A DNA stretch of 64,000 nt from Sternotherus odoratus (GCA_032164245.1 JAVMKO010000009.1:82626712-82690711), one strand, 5' to 3'; counted from the stretch's first letter, positions 10,800 through 23,000 are shown. Made by a program: numbers and translations. Notes: generated by a model not told the origin, from the sequence alone.

Positions 10800-11930
10800 C
10801 TATTCTGAGAAGCCTAGACAAGAGTATTAGCATTATATAGCACTTTGTTCAAGTCCAGCTCCCGTTAACTTCGGTGGCAGCTGTGAGTGCTCAACGCTTC
10901 TGCAAATCAGACCCCAGGGTATCAAACTGGTCACTCCCAGAAAATGAGGAATGCACAATTCGTGACCCCAGGGAAAAAGCTTGGTTGAAGTTACTTGCCG
11001 AGCATTGCGTAGGAACTCAGAGCTATAATCCAGTTCTCCAGCATTCAACTCCCTTCACCACGACTCAGTCTTTTCTCTTCCTGCCATCCCTGCCACTTTC
11101 CAGCATGGTTTCTACAGACAACAGCGTCCTTCACAACACAATCCTGATTCATTCCCAAGGCAGGTCCATTCTGTGCACTGAGTGAGGCAGGGACGCTGTG
11201 GAAGGAACGGGTAATTAAATGCTGTTGCATACTGTATACACACACTGGGGCTGAAATAATGTTGCACAGGCAACCTATAACCAGGCCATCTCCTACCTTT
11301 TTGAGTGGTTGAATTTGTAACCTTCCTTCATGTTCCTTTAGTGCAGAGCTTGGTGTGCAATTTCCTAGGTATTAGAAAAGCAAACTGTAAAAACAAATTC
11401 CATCACGTGGTGTCATGTTGACGCCCCCTTTGTTCATCAACAGGGTTGGAACCTGTCGGTTGCACTGACCCTTGCTCCTTGAGCTGTTGGAGTAGGTGGT
11501 AGCAGTAATAGGTTGTTATCCTTTGGGTGGCCGGGTGGGGAATGTGCCACACACTCGGTCAGTGGGTTTCACAGATGGTTGCTGACTGCAGAGGGATGGT
11601 GAAACTCAAGGCTCTTGGGTTCCTTTCCAGGTTCTGGAAGGGGGTGTACTCTAATGGGCACAGACTCTCTTCTGCCCTGTCCCCTGCAACCTGGCTCTTG
11701 ATTGGGGCAGGGACAGACCCCGTCTCTGCCCTACCTCTGGCTTCTTGTTCCAGCCCTACCCTCAGCATCAGTCACTCGGCTCCCACCCTCCACAGCCCCA
11801 GCCTTCCCTCCCCACTGCTTCCAGCCTGAGTCCGCTTCTCCCAGCTCCTCATCTGAGCTCAGTGTCACCCCTCCACCATCCACCTCCTCTTTCCCTCCAG
11901 CTCCCAGTCGCTTTGGCCAACAAGTTCCAG
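10800..11930. other. Gene-free stretch
   Basis: No gene recognised. From about 11700 the text becomes C/T-rich (ctcccagctcctc style), which opens frames in several registers. I treat these as compositional. Confidence 0.4.
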
Positions 11931-12015
11931 GTAGGGTTGCCAACCATCCAGGATTGGCCTGGAGTCCCCAGGAATTAGATTGTCACGTGATGAAACCTCC
12001 AGGAATACATCCGAT
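11931..12015 (+). repeat. Old interspersed repeat ('gttgccaac..ccaggattgg' family)
   Basis: It starts agggttgccaaccatcc, continues with ggcctggagtcccc and the gtcacgtgatgaaacctcc segment. Same family as 2290-2455 (opposite orientation) and 24222-24341. Unclassified; probably a fold-back DNA element. Confidence 0.5.
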
Positions 12016-13160
12016 CACAAGTGGCCACACTAGTTTCTCTTCTACACATCCCCGCCCATGCCTCCAGTCCCAATCTCTTCAGACTCCTTCTGCCAGTCTA
12101 CTCCCTGCCCTCCCCGGTCCAGCTCTGGTCCTTTCTGCATTCAAATCAGATGGCTTCCCGCTCCAGGCTGCCCAGTAGGGTTGGGCATGGAGCTCACAGG
12201 AGGGACATGTTCCCTACTCTTGGTTCCCGTGCCCAGTCTGGAGCAGCTATGGGGAAAGCCGTGTAGTCCTAGACTGGAGCTTGCTCAGTTACTCTGTGGA
12301 TGACACATGCACCGTCTGGAGCTGGACAAGGAGCTGTGAGGAGACAGAGCCTGCTCAGCAAGAGTGAAAATCTTCTGAGATTTTAGCAGCTAAGATCTAA
12401 GCTGTCCCTACTGAGCCGGCGTGAACTGTGACTTTGCAAAGGTTTATAACTTGGTCAAATTTAGGCAGATTTTATCCCTGCCCCAAAGGGCCACCCTCCC
12501 CCCACCATCAAAATTCAGGTCCCTGCCCCAAAGCGGGGGGTGCTAGAGTTTCTCAAAGAAAAGAGAGCCAGGATTTATTAACATGAGCAAAACAATGTAC
12601 TTTCCCCAAGTCTCATTCTTGGAAATGGCTGAAACCAGTTTGGCTGAAAATTCCCCCCTCCCCAAAATAAACTGCCTGGGGCAGATACTTGGCATGTAAA
12701 ATTTAAACGGAAATGGTTAAAGTTACAAGCAATTGAAAACAGGGTCTTATGATCAGATGCAGTAGTAATAATAATAATATTAATTCTAAAATTCAATCTA
12801 AATATCTGCTGCAGAAAGCTCTTCTATTCGCTTTAGCAGGACAATCCTGGTATTGAGCCACAAACATGAGTATTGTTTTTGAGGTTTGTCTCAGGGATGT
12901 GCATGTTGTTGTTAAACTGAGTTTCCTTGCAAATGCTAGATGGATTTTTATCCTTACTATATGGAATATTAAGAGCACATTATTTCATAACAACTAGACT
13001 TAGTTAAAACAGCATCACTGTGTACCACAAATCTTTTCAGGTTATGTCTTTTGCTGCTTTATTCTCCCTGTAACTATCCTGTGCGGTGGATTGGACTTGA
13101 TTATGACATTTTTATCTTTCTTTCACTTTTTACAGCTGAGCCGGTAGCATATTCAATTCA
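12016..13160. other. Gene-free stretch, probably including old repeats
   Basis: 12170-12680 reads like a diverged repeat ('aaggtttataacttggtcaaattt' is text I associate with a common reptile repeat), but I cannot set borders. The remainder is A/T-rich without features. Confidence 0.35.
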
Positions 13161-13164
13161 AACG

Positions 13165-13320
13165 TCAGCTCTGATGCTGCGAGCACTTAAGCATGTGTTT
13201 ACGCCACTCACGGGAATAGAGCCAGTCTAGTCAACCTGAGTAAAGTTAAGCATATATGTACATTTTTTTGGCAGGGTACTGGCTCTAGACTCCAATGCTG
13301 CAAGTGCCATATTGAAGGGA
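13165..13320. repeat. Fold-back repeat of the 'cacttaagcatgtg' family
   Basis: The left arm has gcacttaagcatgtg and the right side aaagttaagcatatatg with a 'ccaatgctgcaa' edge. Similar fold-back copies with the same core occur at 15529-15597, 59358-59490 and 60318-60447. Old and diverged. Confidence 0.5.
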
Positions 13321-14779
13321 GGAAACCTGTGTGAGAAGTCACTTTGAAGTCAAGGAAAGATGACTTACGTAGGCAGTTGTAGGATTAGACCATAACATCT
13401 ACATATTGTAACTCAAAATGCTTTGAATGAAGTAATGCATTTCCAATATATTTTTTAAAAGAGAGAAACGCAGTGGAGTAGCGAGAGAAGAGAAGCTGAG
13501 TTTGTTTTCGGAAGAAAAGGGCAGAGGTAGCCATGTCTGTTTTCGATAGCAGGTGGTGTGCAAGAAGGCTCTTGTGTAAGCAGTGACAAAGTTGTACGGC
13601 AGGCTAAATGGGCTGGAGTCCTCGCTGCCTCCCCCCCCCCCCCACTCTCACTGAGCCGTGCTTGACAGAGTGAGTAGAACTTGTTTTCATAGCATCAGGT
13701 ACTAATCAGTGTGAGTGAGGGTTACAGAACAGGGTCCAAAAAGAACGGAATGGCTGTCAGGCAAGTTGGAGCAAATCTGTGAGAAGTGTTGAAAACAATG
13801 AACCCCATTTCAAGACGTTTGCTATTGGTTCAGAGTGGGGAGAACAATAAATAGACTTCAGCTAATCTGCCGTTTTTAGTAGCAGGCTTTTGCTAGTAAA
13901 ACCAACAATTAGCTGCACCTAATGAAGAGCTCAAGCAGTGGAATGAATGCTCAGTTCTCCAGTGCGGAAAAGTGCTTGTTCCCGGGACAAATGGGACTGA
14001 TGATCTCGTGTGGAGACCGATGAATAATCTGTGCCAGTTGCTCTCCAGCTTTGTTTTCCGTGTGCTTGTATGAATCTATCTGCTCTTTCTTTCAAACCAA
14101 CATTTTCATTGGGGTTTGAAAATGTTTATAATTCATTATGATGCATTTTCAGGCACAAAGAGGAATGACTGTGCCCAGGCTGGAGCTGAGATTAGTACAG
14201 AGCGGTATGCAAATTCCTTTTGGAGCAAAGGGACTGAGAGTTCTGGTTGGAATATGTCACCATCTCTGTAATCTACACTGTGCATCACGACCCCTTAGCT
14301 TAAACAAAGAGTCGATGTCTTCACCCTTGGGTACGGCAGGGTCCTCTCTTGGCTCCCTGGCCAGGAGTTCTGCGTGGGTCTCGGCTGGCTCTTGAGAGCC
14401 GGCACTGGGATTGCTGATCTCTGCGGAGCTGGAACTGCCTGACCCATGCACTGGATCTCTTTGTAGCTCAGTGTCTCCCCTTGAGAAGGGCTGGGAGGAG
14501 ATTCATCTGAGACTCCCTGAGCTGTTCTGATTCTCACTCAGCTCCAAGCCCAAACAGCCCCTCACTGCCCTTAAACTCAGCTCTTCCCCTCTCAGGCAGG
14601 CTGCCCCATTCCCACAGAGGGCCGAGCCGCCTGGGCTTGGCATTGGCCCGGAAAACTGCTTGTCCTGATCACCCCACACAGATTCCTCCCAACTGGCCGT
14701 AGCGGTTCTGTCCCCACTAATGACTCCAAACGTGCTGGGAAATTGTCAGAGGGCGCTGGTAGCCATTATTGTTGTAGTT
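13321..14779. other. Gene-free stretch
   Basis: No recognised gene or element. A poly-C run lies at 13630-13643. 14130-14540 is a region of mixed frames on both strands without any domain signal. Confidence 0.4.
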
Positions 14780-14820
14780 CAGGGGTAGGCAACCTATGCC
14801 TATGGCACGTGGTGTCTGGT
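14780..14820 (+). mobile_element. Left-end fragment of a hAT-like element
   Basis: It starts caggggtaggcaacctatg, a hAT-type terminal sequence resembling but distinct from the cagaggtgggcaaac ends at 7712. The element breaks off after about 40 bp and no right end is visible nearby. Confidence 0.45.
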
Positions 14821-15149
14821 CTCATTCCACCCAGTAAAGGAGCTGTTCATCCCTGACCGTACATCCCACAGCTCTTCCTAACAAGGGGAGAGATCTGGAA
14901 ATGGCGGCCGTGGTGCCAGCCACCGGCACTTCATGCCCATTCAGATTTCAATAAAGGGTCATTTTCTACGTTATCGCTCTGAAGTGAATTAGTCTCAGCC
15001 CGATTTTCTCTTCCTCTGAAACCGCTCGAAGGACTAGAACTGAACCCTGCCTTTAAAAAGACACAAACCCTGCCCTCTGTGACTGACAACCTGAGGAAGT
15101 GGGGACACTGCTCCAAAATAACCCAATTTCCTCCTCCTAGGACAAGGCC

Positions 15150-15390
15150 AAAAGTATAACAGGTTCCTAGAAGAATTCAGTCAGTTCATGGAGGATAGGT
15201 CCATCAATGGCGAGTAGCCAGGATGGTCAGGGGTGCTCTGGGTGTCAGTAAACCTTTGACTGGGAGATGCCGCGACTGGGGATAGATCTCACAAAATTGC
15301 CCTGTTCTGTTCATTTCCTCTGAAGCATCTGGCCACTGTCAGAGGCAGGATACTGGGCAAGATGGACCATGTGGCAGCTCTTATGTTCTT
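15150..15390 (+). mobile_element. CR1 LINE 3' end, plus strand
   Basis: The 3' untranslated end of a CR1-type non-LTR retrotransposon. It shows the 'ttcctctgaagcatctggccactgtc' region, 'ggcaggatactgggc' and ending in 'ttatgttctt'. This arrangement is the hallmark of the turtle/crocodile CR1 3' end. 5'-truncated, as is usual for CR1, with no coding sequence left. Confidence 0.8.
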
Positions 15391-15477
15391 TATATACCAA
15401 TATTATTTCCTGTGGTTGCAGCTGAATATACCAAGAGGGGGAGGGGAAGGGGAAGGCTGAGGGGTAGAACGCAGGAG

Positions 15478-15775
15478 ATCCCGGCTCAGTGTCACAGACC
15501 CTCTGTGTGCCCTTGGGCCTGGATTCAGCAGAGCACTTAAACCTGATGCTGAAAAGGGATGAACTTTATTTTGTGCTTAGGTGCTGTGCTCTGAACTGGG
15601 CCTTAACCTTTCCATGCCTCAGTTTCCCTCTGTAAATAAGGATAGTAATAACACTTCCTTTGTCTGTTAAGACTTTAATTTTTAAGGGCCGGGGCTATAC
15701 CTTACACTATATGTATGTATAGCGCCTAGCGCCGTGGGGTCTGGATCTCTGCTGGGATGATAACTGGTGATAATG
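15478..15775 (+). mobile_element. CORE/MIR-type SINE split by a fold-back element
   Basis: The left part ends 'gtgtgcccttgggcc' (to 15528). After an insertion, it resumes with 'ttaacctttccatgcctcagtttccctctgtaaa', the classic SINE core order, and then the turtle-type tail 'tatagcgcctagcgccgtggggtctgg'. The interruption at 15529-15597 is a separate fold-back element. The SINE is not expected to be active. Confidence 0.65.
15529..15597. repeat. Fold-back element nested in the SINE
   Basis: It starts tggattcagcagagcactta and ends taggtgctgtgctctgaact; the two arms are imperfect reverse complements. It sits exactly between two segments that are contiguous in the SINE family, so it inserted after the SINE did. 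Same family as 13165-13320 and 59358-59490. Confidence 0.5.
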
Positions 15776-16099
15776 TTTAAAGACAAGGCAATTTTTTTTG
15801 TATACCGTTTAGAGTGCTAAGTGCACATATTTGATTTGGCACTCTCGATTTTAATTTTTTGAAAATGAGTGCTTTTAAAACCGTCCGGTGGCCTATGATT
15901 TTTAGTGAGCAGTCGTTTCGTCTTGACATGCTTTCCTTTCTTCCCCCTCTTCCAGTGTTGTCCCTTCCTCGCCTTCTCTCTCAATGGGAATGTCCAGTTT
16001 TCTGCCACTAAGTGAGGCAGTTGAAGAGGTCATGCAGTATTAATAGGAAAGCAGAACACTGAATTTACTTCCACTCATACGTTCTGACATTTTTGACAT

Positions 16100-16460
16100 T
16101 TCCCAAAGTGTTAGATGTTTCAGAGAAAACAACAACTTGGCTTTTACTGAAAAATTAATTATCTTGGCGCTTTCCTCATCATGATGGGCTTTTGTAAGAG
16201 GACAAAACCATTCAAGAGAAGGAAAAAGATTAGATGGTAACAGGATGACAGTAACATTAAAAAGGTCTGCATCAGGGTTAAAGGATCTAATTAAGCATTG
16301 ATTATCAGCATGGTGCTACATGATGTAAACGCTTTTGGAAAGTGTTACATTCCTTGCAATTATCGTATTGAGCAAATTTATATCCTAGAGTTTCATTTGC
16401 ATCATAAAGTAGTCTTTTCTCTAATTACAGTTAACAGGGTATAGCTGTCGTATTCTCCAG
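16100..16460. other. Candidate conserved noncoding element
   Basis: A/T-rich, repeat-free text with several homeodomain-type TAATTA or ATTA cores (for example attaattatc, gatctaattaagc, ctaattacag) and an octamer-like atttgcat at about 16396. No reading frame. Resembles developmental enhancers in composition; conservation cannot be judged from one sequence. Confidence 0.25.
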
Positions 16461-17486
16461 TGATATCTTTCTATATTTTTGCTGGCCTTTTTACCCATCA
16501 AGTGGTTGGATGGAAGCATGTATTACTCCTTTTGGACATGCTTGAGTTACTATTATGAGCAATAGTGATGGAAAGACAACAGCTGTTTTAAAGACTCTAG
16601 AGATCTAATTTAGTGTAAAATTCAAGTACAAGTAGACACATAGGAGTGCCCTGGTGATCCATTTTGACCCTCTTTTTTGCTCAGTTGTCTTTTCTTAAAA
16701 GAAAAACTTCACCGGAGGGTGCCAGCCCATTAGAGCTACTTTTAGATTTATATGAACATTAAGTACCAAAATAATAAGGTAGGTTCTTGTTCAAATGCAG
16801 GGATTAGGTGTTACTTGTCCTCTTAAGTGTTGTAGTTTTAGAATACAAACATTATACACACAAAGTATATAATCGTATATTATCAGATATATTCTACATA
16901 TCTTTAAAATGGTCTGCTGTTGAGAAGTAACTTTGAAGAAGAAATTATAAGCCATTATACAGAATAACAGGATGAGATCAGAACAGAGTGGCAATTCGTT
17001 TTCTGAATTTAGTGGGTTTGTTTGGTCCTTAGCCTATTAACTTTCCTCTGCTGCTTCGATATGGGTGGAGACTTTTAATCACTGATCCCTCAGAGCTGGT
17101 TCATAGCAGCATCCCAAACTGCCCACCAGTTGTGGGAGGAAACTTTAATGGGAGAAGGTGCCCACAGGTAGACCGATTGAGACAACCTTGGCTTTATTTG
17201 CATTGGAGAAGTGAATTTAACCAATGTACGGTAAGTTGCCTCTCTAGCTACTTCAACACTGTTGCAAGTTCTCCAGAGGTTCACATGAGACCAGTTCCAA
17301 CCCCTTTCAGTTGCTATGTCCTCTGGCTGCCTATCCCACAATTCCCTGCACAGAGCCTCTGGATGATGTGACAAAGCCACAGGTTCATGGCGTAGAACGG
17401 TAATGGAAAGCTAGCTGAACTGTTTCATTTTTGTCTCTGTCTATGCTGGTCCAGATTGACTTGGTTAGGATTTAGCTATAATTACT
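16461..17486. other. Gene-free stretch
   Basis: A/T-rich text to about 17050, then a mixed region 17090-17480 with short frames on both strands. No domain, splice or repeat signal I can name. The part next to the MITE at 17487 may be old repeat. Confidence 0.35.
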
Positions 17487-17740
17487 AAGGCCAGGTCTAC
17501 GGTACCCGCCGGATGGGCGGGTAGTGTTCGATCTTTCGGGGATCGATTTATCGCGTCTAGTCTAGATGTGATAAATCGATCCCCAAGTGCTCTCCCATTG
17601 ACACCGGTACTCCACCGCGGCAACAGGCGCAAGCGGAGTTGACGGGGAAGCGGCGGCAGTCGACTCAGTGCCGTGAAGACGCCGCAGTAAATCAACTTAA
17701 ATAGGTCAACTTCAGCTACGCTATTTCTGCCCCTCCCCCG
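17487..17740. mobile_element. Truncated MITE with long central palindrome
   Basis: It begins aaggccaggtctacgg. At 17538-17584 a long palindrome reads ggggatcgatttatcg and returns as ataaatcgatcccc, with only two C/T mismatches, both at CpG positions. Downstream text ('gtcgactcagtgccgtgaag', 'cttcagctacgctatt') matches a family I know as a common turtle/crocodilian hAT-like MITE. Its right end is missing, replaced at about 17740 by GC-rich sequence leading into the element that ends at 18257. Confidence 0.6.
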
Positions 17741-18257
17741 AGCTGCGCGGGCGGCACTCCGGGGGCCCGGAGCTGCACGTTCACCCCTCCCCAGGAGCCG
17801 CACCGTGTGGGCGGCACATTGGGGGGCTGGGGCTGCGCTCTCCCCCCATTCCCCTGGAGCACATATGGGAAGGGGGAGGGGTGCTGGGGGAGTTCCAGGG
17901 TGGTGGTTGGGGGGGGGGTGCTCTGGAAGGGGCAGTCAGGGAGCAGGGTGGGTTGGATATGGGGTGGGGTTCTGGGGTGGTGGTTAGGGGGTGGGAGGGT
18001 GGATAGGGGTTGGGGCAGTCTGGACAGGGAGCAGGGGAATTGGGTAGGGGGTGAGGTCCTGGGAGGTGGTTAGGGGTCTCTGGAAGGGGCAGTCAGGGGA
18101 CAAGGTGGGTTGCAGGGGGGTTGGATGGGTCGGGGATTCTGAGGGGGTAGTCAGGGGGCGGGAAGTGGGAGGGGGCTGGATTGTGGGTGGGGCCGACCCT
18201 CTATATAATTTTGTAAACCCAATGTGGCCCTCGGGCCAAAAAGTTTGCCCACCCCTG
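17741..18257. mobile_element. hAT-like MITE, right end intact, left end lost
   Basis: The right end (atgtggccctcgggcc, then aaagtttgcccacccctg) matches the element at 7712-8378. The interior is the same kind of G-rich text with repeated ggggcagtc and ggttgg blocks. No cagaggtgggcaaac left end and no target duplication of gtctaggg (18258-18265) is found upstream, so the copy is truncated or rearranged against the neighbouring MITE. Confidence 0.6.
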
Positions 18258-18559
18258 GTCTAGGGGTTTAAGCAGCATCGTTTCTCTGGTGTGGATGGTT
18301 ATTTGGAGCATAAGATGACTAATGCAGTGCTTGTCACAGAACACCAGCAGGAAAGAGCGTCTGGAGAGACACTCATGGGTTGACCTGCATGCAAGGCAAT
18401 GCAGGTGATTAGAAGTGGGGTCCTCCATGCACCACAGATCTGATGCCACCTGGGGAAGAAGTCTCTGTTCAACTGACACTTGACTGTTTTGCAGCCAATT
18501 CATTGTGACCAACACCTCTTGTATAAGCCTGATAGCAAAACATATACTTCCCCCGTGCG

Positions 18560-18900
18560 TTAAAATCCGCCCCTTCCTGTCCTCATTGCTGTGTGGAAAC
18601 CCTGCGATTGGGCATGCATATTTGATTTGCTTTTGTACTATTTAATAAACTTTTAAAATGTGAATGGAACATTATTAGCATTGTAAAGCCCTGCTAATCA
18701 CCATCTGAAACTACGGGTTAATGAATGATTACGGTAAGGGTTGTGTAATATGATTGTAGGAGCTAAATAATTAACATTTAAAAAAGGCAATTTAACATCT
18801 CTTTGACACACTGCCCAGAGAGTAGGCAACAGTCTTGTTTTAATCACTTAATGTCAATTTAACAATTACCACAACGTAGTCAATGTAGGGGAGTTAGGAA
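18560..18900. other. Candidate conserved noncoding element
   Basis: Repeat-free A/T-rich text with clustered ATTA/TAAT cores (attattagcattg, gggttaatgaatg, aaataattaaca) and a gtcaatttaacaattacc stretch. No coding frame. A possible distal enhancer by composition only. Confidence 0.25.
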
Positions 18901-19654
18901 GTGCAGTATTGATGAAGAATTCAACTGGATTAAGAAACTGGCTTTGTAATAGAAGCCAGGGAGTGATAGCTAGACACCTCGTAGGAGGGAGATGGAGAGT
19001 AAAAGGGAGCAGAAAAGAGGAGCAAGACCAGTGCAGTGGCTGGTGCCTTGTAGCATGACGAATATCCTATTGAATGAGGATTGGGACAAAACTTAGTAAA
19101 GCAAACCAGAGCCACAAGGCACAGAGCAGGAGAGGTGGTTAGAGCACTGTGGAAAGGGGCGGCTGGAGTCTGAGCTGAAGCTAGGCGTTCGCTTTCACTT
19201 TATAAATAAAGTTACAGTCATGTTGAAGATCAGACCCTGTGGTTTAACCCTGGAGTACTGGGAAAATCACGTTGCCAACTACGGTGTTAATGCCCAGCGG
19301 TGTTGTGTGTTGGAAGATCCTACTGCTGGATCACCCACCCTGGCTTGAGAGTGAGATTTAACTCAGAGAGCACTCAACCACAGGTAGTCGGCCTTTCTTA
19401 TCAATGCAAGATGAGGACAAAGCTCAACCCCCACTGAAATTCTGTGGGAGTGGGGTGCCCTGAAAACCTTGGAAAATTCCAGCCTGAATAAATGTCCGTT
19501 GGAGAGGGGGCTAGTGCATCTGGTTATTTTTTGGGGGTCTCTGGTCATTCAATAACAGACCTAAAAGTGGCCATTCTTCAACAAAAAAACTTCAAAACCA
19601 GACTCCAGCGTGAAACTGTAGAACTGGAATTAATTTGCAAACTAGACACCATGA
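18901..19654. other. Gene-free stretch
   Basis: No gene or identifiable repeat. Short frames on both strands lack any domain signal. Confidence 0.4.
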
Positions 19655-20000
19655 GATTAGGCCTGAATAAATACTGAGAGTGGTTGGGTCATTACAAAAC
19701 CTAAACCTAATTTCCCCATCCTAATTTCCCCCTACTGTTACTCGCACCTTCTTGTCAACTGCCTGAAATGGGCCACTTCAAAAGTTATTTTTTCTCCCTT
19801 GGTATCCTGCTGTTAGCTGAATGGTCTCATTAGACTGACCTCACACTTGGTAAGGCAACTCCCATCCTTTCATGTATTTATACCTGCTCCTGTATTTTCC
19901 ACTCCATGCATCTGATGAAGTGGATTCTAGCCCACGAAAGCTTATGCCCAAATAAATTTGTTAGTTTCTAAGGTGCTACAAGGACTCCTTGTTTTTTCAG
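19655..20000 (+). mobile_element. 3' end of a Penelope-like or related retroelement
   Basis: A high-copy reptile repeat that I recognise by the motifs 'cctaatttccccctactgtt', 'ttccactccatgcatctg', 'cacgaaagcttatgcc' and 'ctaaggtgctacaaggact'. I place it in the Penelope-like group because 19912-19940 has the core order of a hammerhead ribozyme (CTGATGA, short stem, GAAA), a feature known in Penelope-like elements. Class assignment is tentative; the copy is noncoding and 5'-truncated. Confidence 0.55.
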
Positions 20001-23000
20001 GAACTCCAGTTAGTTCTCCTTACCCCCATGTGCCCATTTCACAGACCGTAATATTCCTGTACCTAAGGGTGCCTACAACACCCAGAAGTCTTGTTGCAGA
20101 TTTCCTCTGCCAGCTTTATTATTCAGAAATAACTACTGTAAGCACTTTTCTTGTTGAAATCTCTCCCTTTCCTCTCTTTTGTCTGCCCTTCTCCCCGTTC
20201 GTTGTCTGGGTAGTGCCTGTTTAAAGCTAAAGAGAATGATGCATGCTCATCGAGGGAGACCAGAGCCTCTTGAGTTGTGGGGAGCTCAGCAAGCAACGGG
20301 CAGGCCTACAGGCTTGTGAGCCGATTACGCATGGCTAATTGCACATGGCAGCTAAATGTGTTTTCGATACGTTTTACTTCAGAAAATTGTATGCGAGACA
20401 ATGCCGTTTTGAGACAAATGCGGAATGAGAGTTGTTCTGGGCTTTTTATCTCTTTTTGTAATAAAAGGGTCTTTCAATGCTGCTCTCCGAGAGCTGAAAT
20501 CCAGCCCCAACTGGAGTCTTCGAGGTGAATAAGATTTTAGGGTAGAATCACAGCTCTGTCTATGTGCAGAGTGAGCGAGGCGGCCCCCGGTTCGTATGCA
20601 CAGGACAAAGTCAGTTGTGCTACCTGAGTGCAAAGGCGGCGCTGCATGCAGTCCCTGTTGGGCCATGTTTGGGGAGGGAGTGCTGTACCCCAGCTAGCGT
20701 GGTGTGGAGAACCACTGCTCCCATCCTTGGAGACGTGTGACAGCGGCGCTGCTCAGTATGCTCCCCCAAGGTTCCCTGGAGGCATTTCCGCCTTACTAAT
20801 GCTGGTGCGTATCATTACCACCATGTGCGGGAAGGTTTAGCTGTCTGTGTTGCTACTGGGGATTACATCATCGGATAATATCATTTTCCTTGACATTACA
20901 GCTAACCAGTGGAAATGAAGACAAGACAGTGAAACGAGTCAGAAACTCAAACCTCTGGCTTTTGTTGTTGTCTTTTTTGTTTTTGTGTTAAACACTCAGT
21001 TTTCTAAAGGAAATATTTTAACTCGCAAATGATGGACAAAAGCCTGCAGTCTTCTCTCAATTCCCAGAGCAAAGAGGGAGAGATTTGGCCCTTTGTATTA
21101 CTGGAAACCATGCACACTGTCTGCACATTTCAGTCTTTACCCTGCTACTCAAAACTCAACATTATTGTGTGCTTTTGCAGTAATTCAGTCCATAGATTTC
21201 ATCCAAATTCCTGGATAATTAATTACATCTAAACAAAAAAGCCAGCATGAAAATATATGGCCGGATTCTTATTTACTTTAAGTCCCCTTTGACGTTGTTC
21301 TGGTGGTGTGAAATGGGTTTTAATTTGGGGATCATTTACATTAGCTCCCACTTGGAGGCACTTTTACACATCAGGAGTAGTGTAAATGGATCTCAGGCCC
21401 TTAATATTAAATGCATGTTAATAAAGTTAAGTACAGCCTTTTGCCCCGGGGGGCTATGGGATGGACCTTAGGCAGGGTCCTCTGCCTTTACTTTGATTCC
21501 GAAGGAGAACTCTTTGCAGCTGAGGGGATCCTCTCGTTGTAGAAGGCCTAACTAGACACGTTTGTAAGGAGTATGACAGAGAAATAAACCCTCTCTAATA
21601 AGAGATCTGCTCACTTCCAATTGGAGGTGTGATCTGGGGTGCAAATTAGGGCCCAAATTAGGGCCTAATCCATAAAGCTCTCCATATATATCAGACTCCC
21701 ATTGAAGTCAATGCCTGTTCTTCCTGGAGAGCTTGCAGGTTTGGGTCCTTAGTCTGCAAGGTCCTTGGGGAAGGGAGAGGGGACTGTGTTGTCTCACACC
21801 TTGTGTGTGCGCAGTATGGTGCTCCCAGCCACTGCCCCATAAATATTCCATTCTGAAGGCTCTTGATTAATTCCTCCAGGCACCTCAGTTCAGGTAAGGC
21901 CATACTTAATGATAAACATGTGCTTAAGTGCTCTCCTGAATGGAGGCTTTTGCAGGTAGCCTGTTGTGACTTGCTTGATAGCTAGCAACAGACTGAGATA
22001 GATGCACCTCTTACCAAAGAGGTGGAAAAACAAAATGAAGATGAATGACTGAGAGACACGGACATGGACACACACCCACACCACTGTCTGTCACAGTTTT
22101 TGTATCCTCTTTGTTTTTCTCCTAATGTGGGTTTTTTCATTCTAATCAGCTCAGATTCATTTATCTGTTTCCTCTTTTATTATACTTTTTAGTTAATGAT
22201 TTGAACATAAAGGGAAAATTTTAGATTTTTTTTAAAATGGGGAACCCCTTAAAGAGCAAGTTTAGAGAAAGGTTTAAAATTACCACCACAGTTTTCTGTT
22301 TCTGCAGTCTGCTTTGCGCTACTTTCATCAGGTTTATGTTCCACTGCATTTTTTTGCAATTGAAAATCTGATACGAAAGAAAAGTCCTTTTAAAAATGTG
22401 TCAGAAGTTTTGCAACTGATAGGTGAAAGATGTGTTTTTAAATCCTCATCCCTACTTTTCCTTGGTATTCCATTGGGAGGATAACAAAGGTTTCCTGCAT
22501 TCTGATAAGAGCAAATCTCTCATTTAAGCAACAATTAAAAGCCAAACAGATTTTTCCATTTACAGCCGTGCGCCTGATTTAAAGCTTTTCAATTGTTTTA
22601 TTGTTAAAAAACAAACGAACAACCCCTCCCCCTCCATTCTTCTGGCAGGTGAATGGGATGGTGCCCTTATAGTTAAGTTCTGCTTCTCATATCAAGCCAC
22701 CTTTTTTCAGTTTGGATACATACTCTGTGAATATGTATGGAATGCAACAACTATATAGCCAAGACATTTAGCAGCATAAGTGGCACCCGGCTATCGGTTT
22801 TCCTTATGACAGACCAATCACAAATTCCAGACTGCTTGACTATCAAACGCAGTGCAGAGCCTGGCTGTTCTGTTCCTTAGAGGAGGGTCAGTGTGATAAC
22901 ACATTCTTGCCTGTTTGGATTTCCAGAGAGAGAAAACATTAAATGGAACTAAAACAGCATTCAAATCCTGAAAGCAGGGAGAAGATTTTTATCTCTCTTG

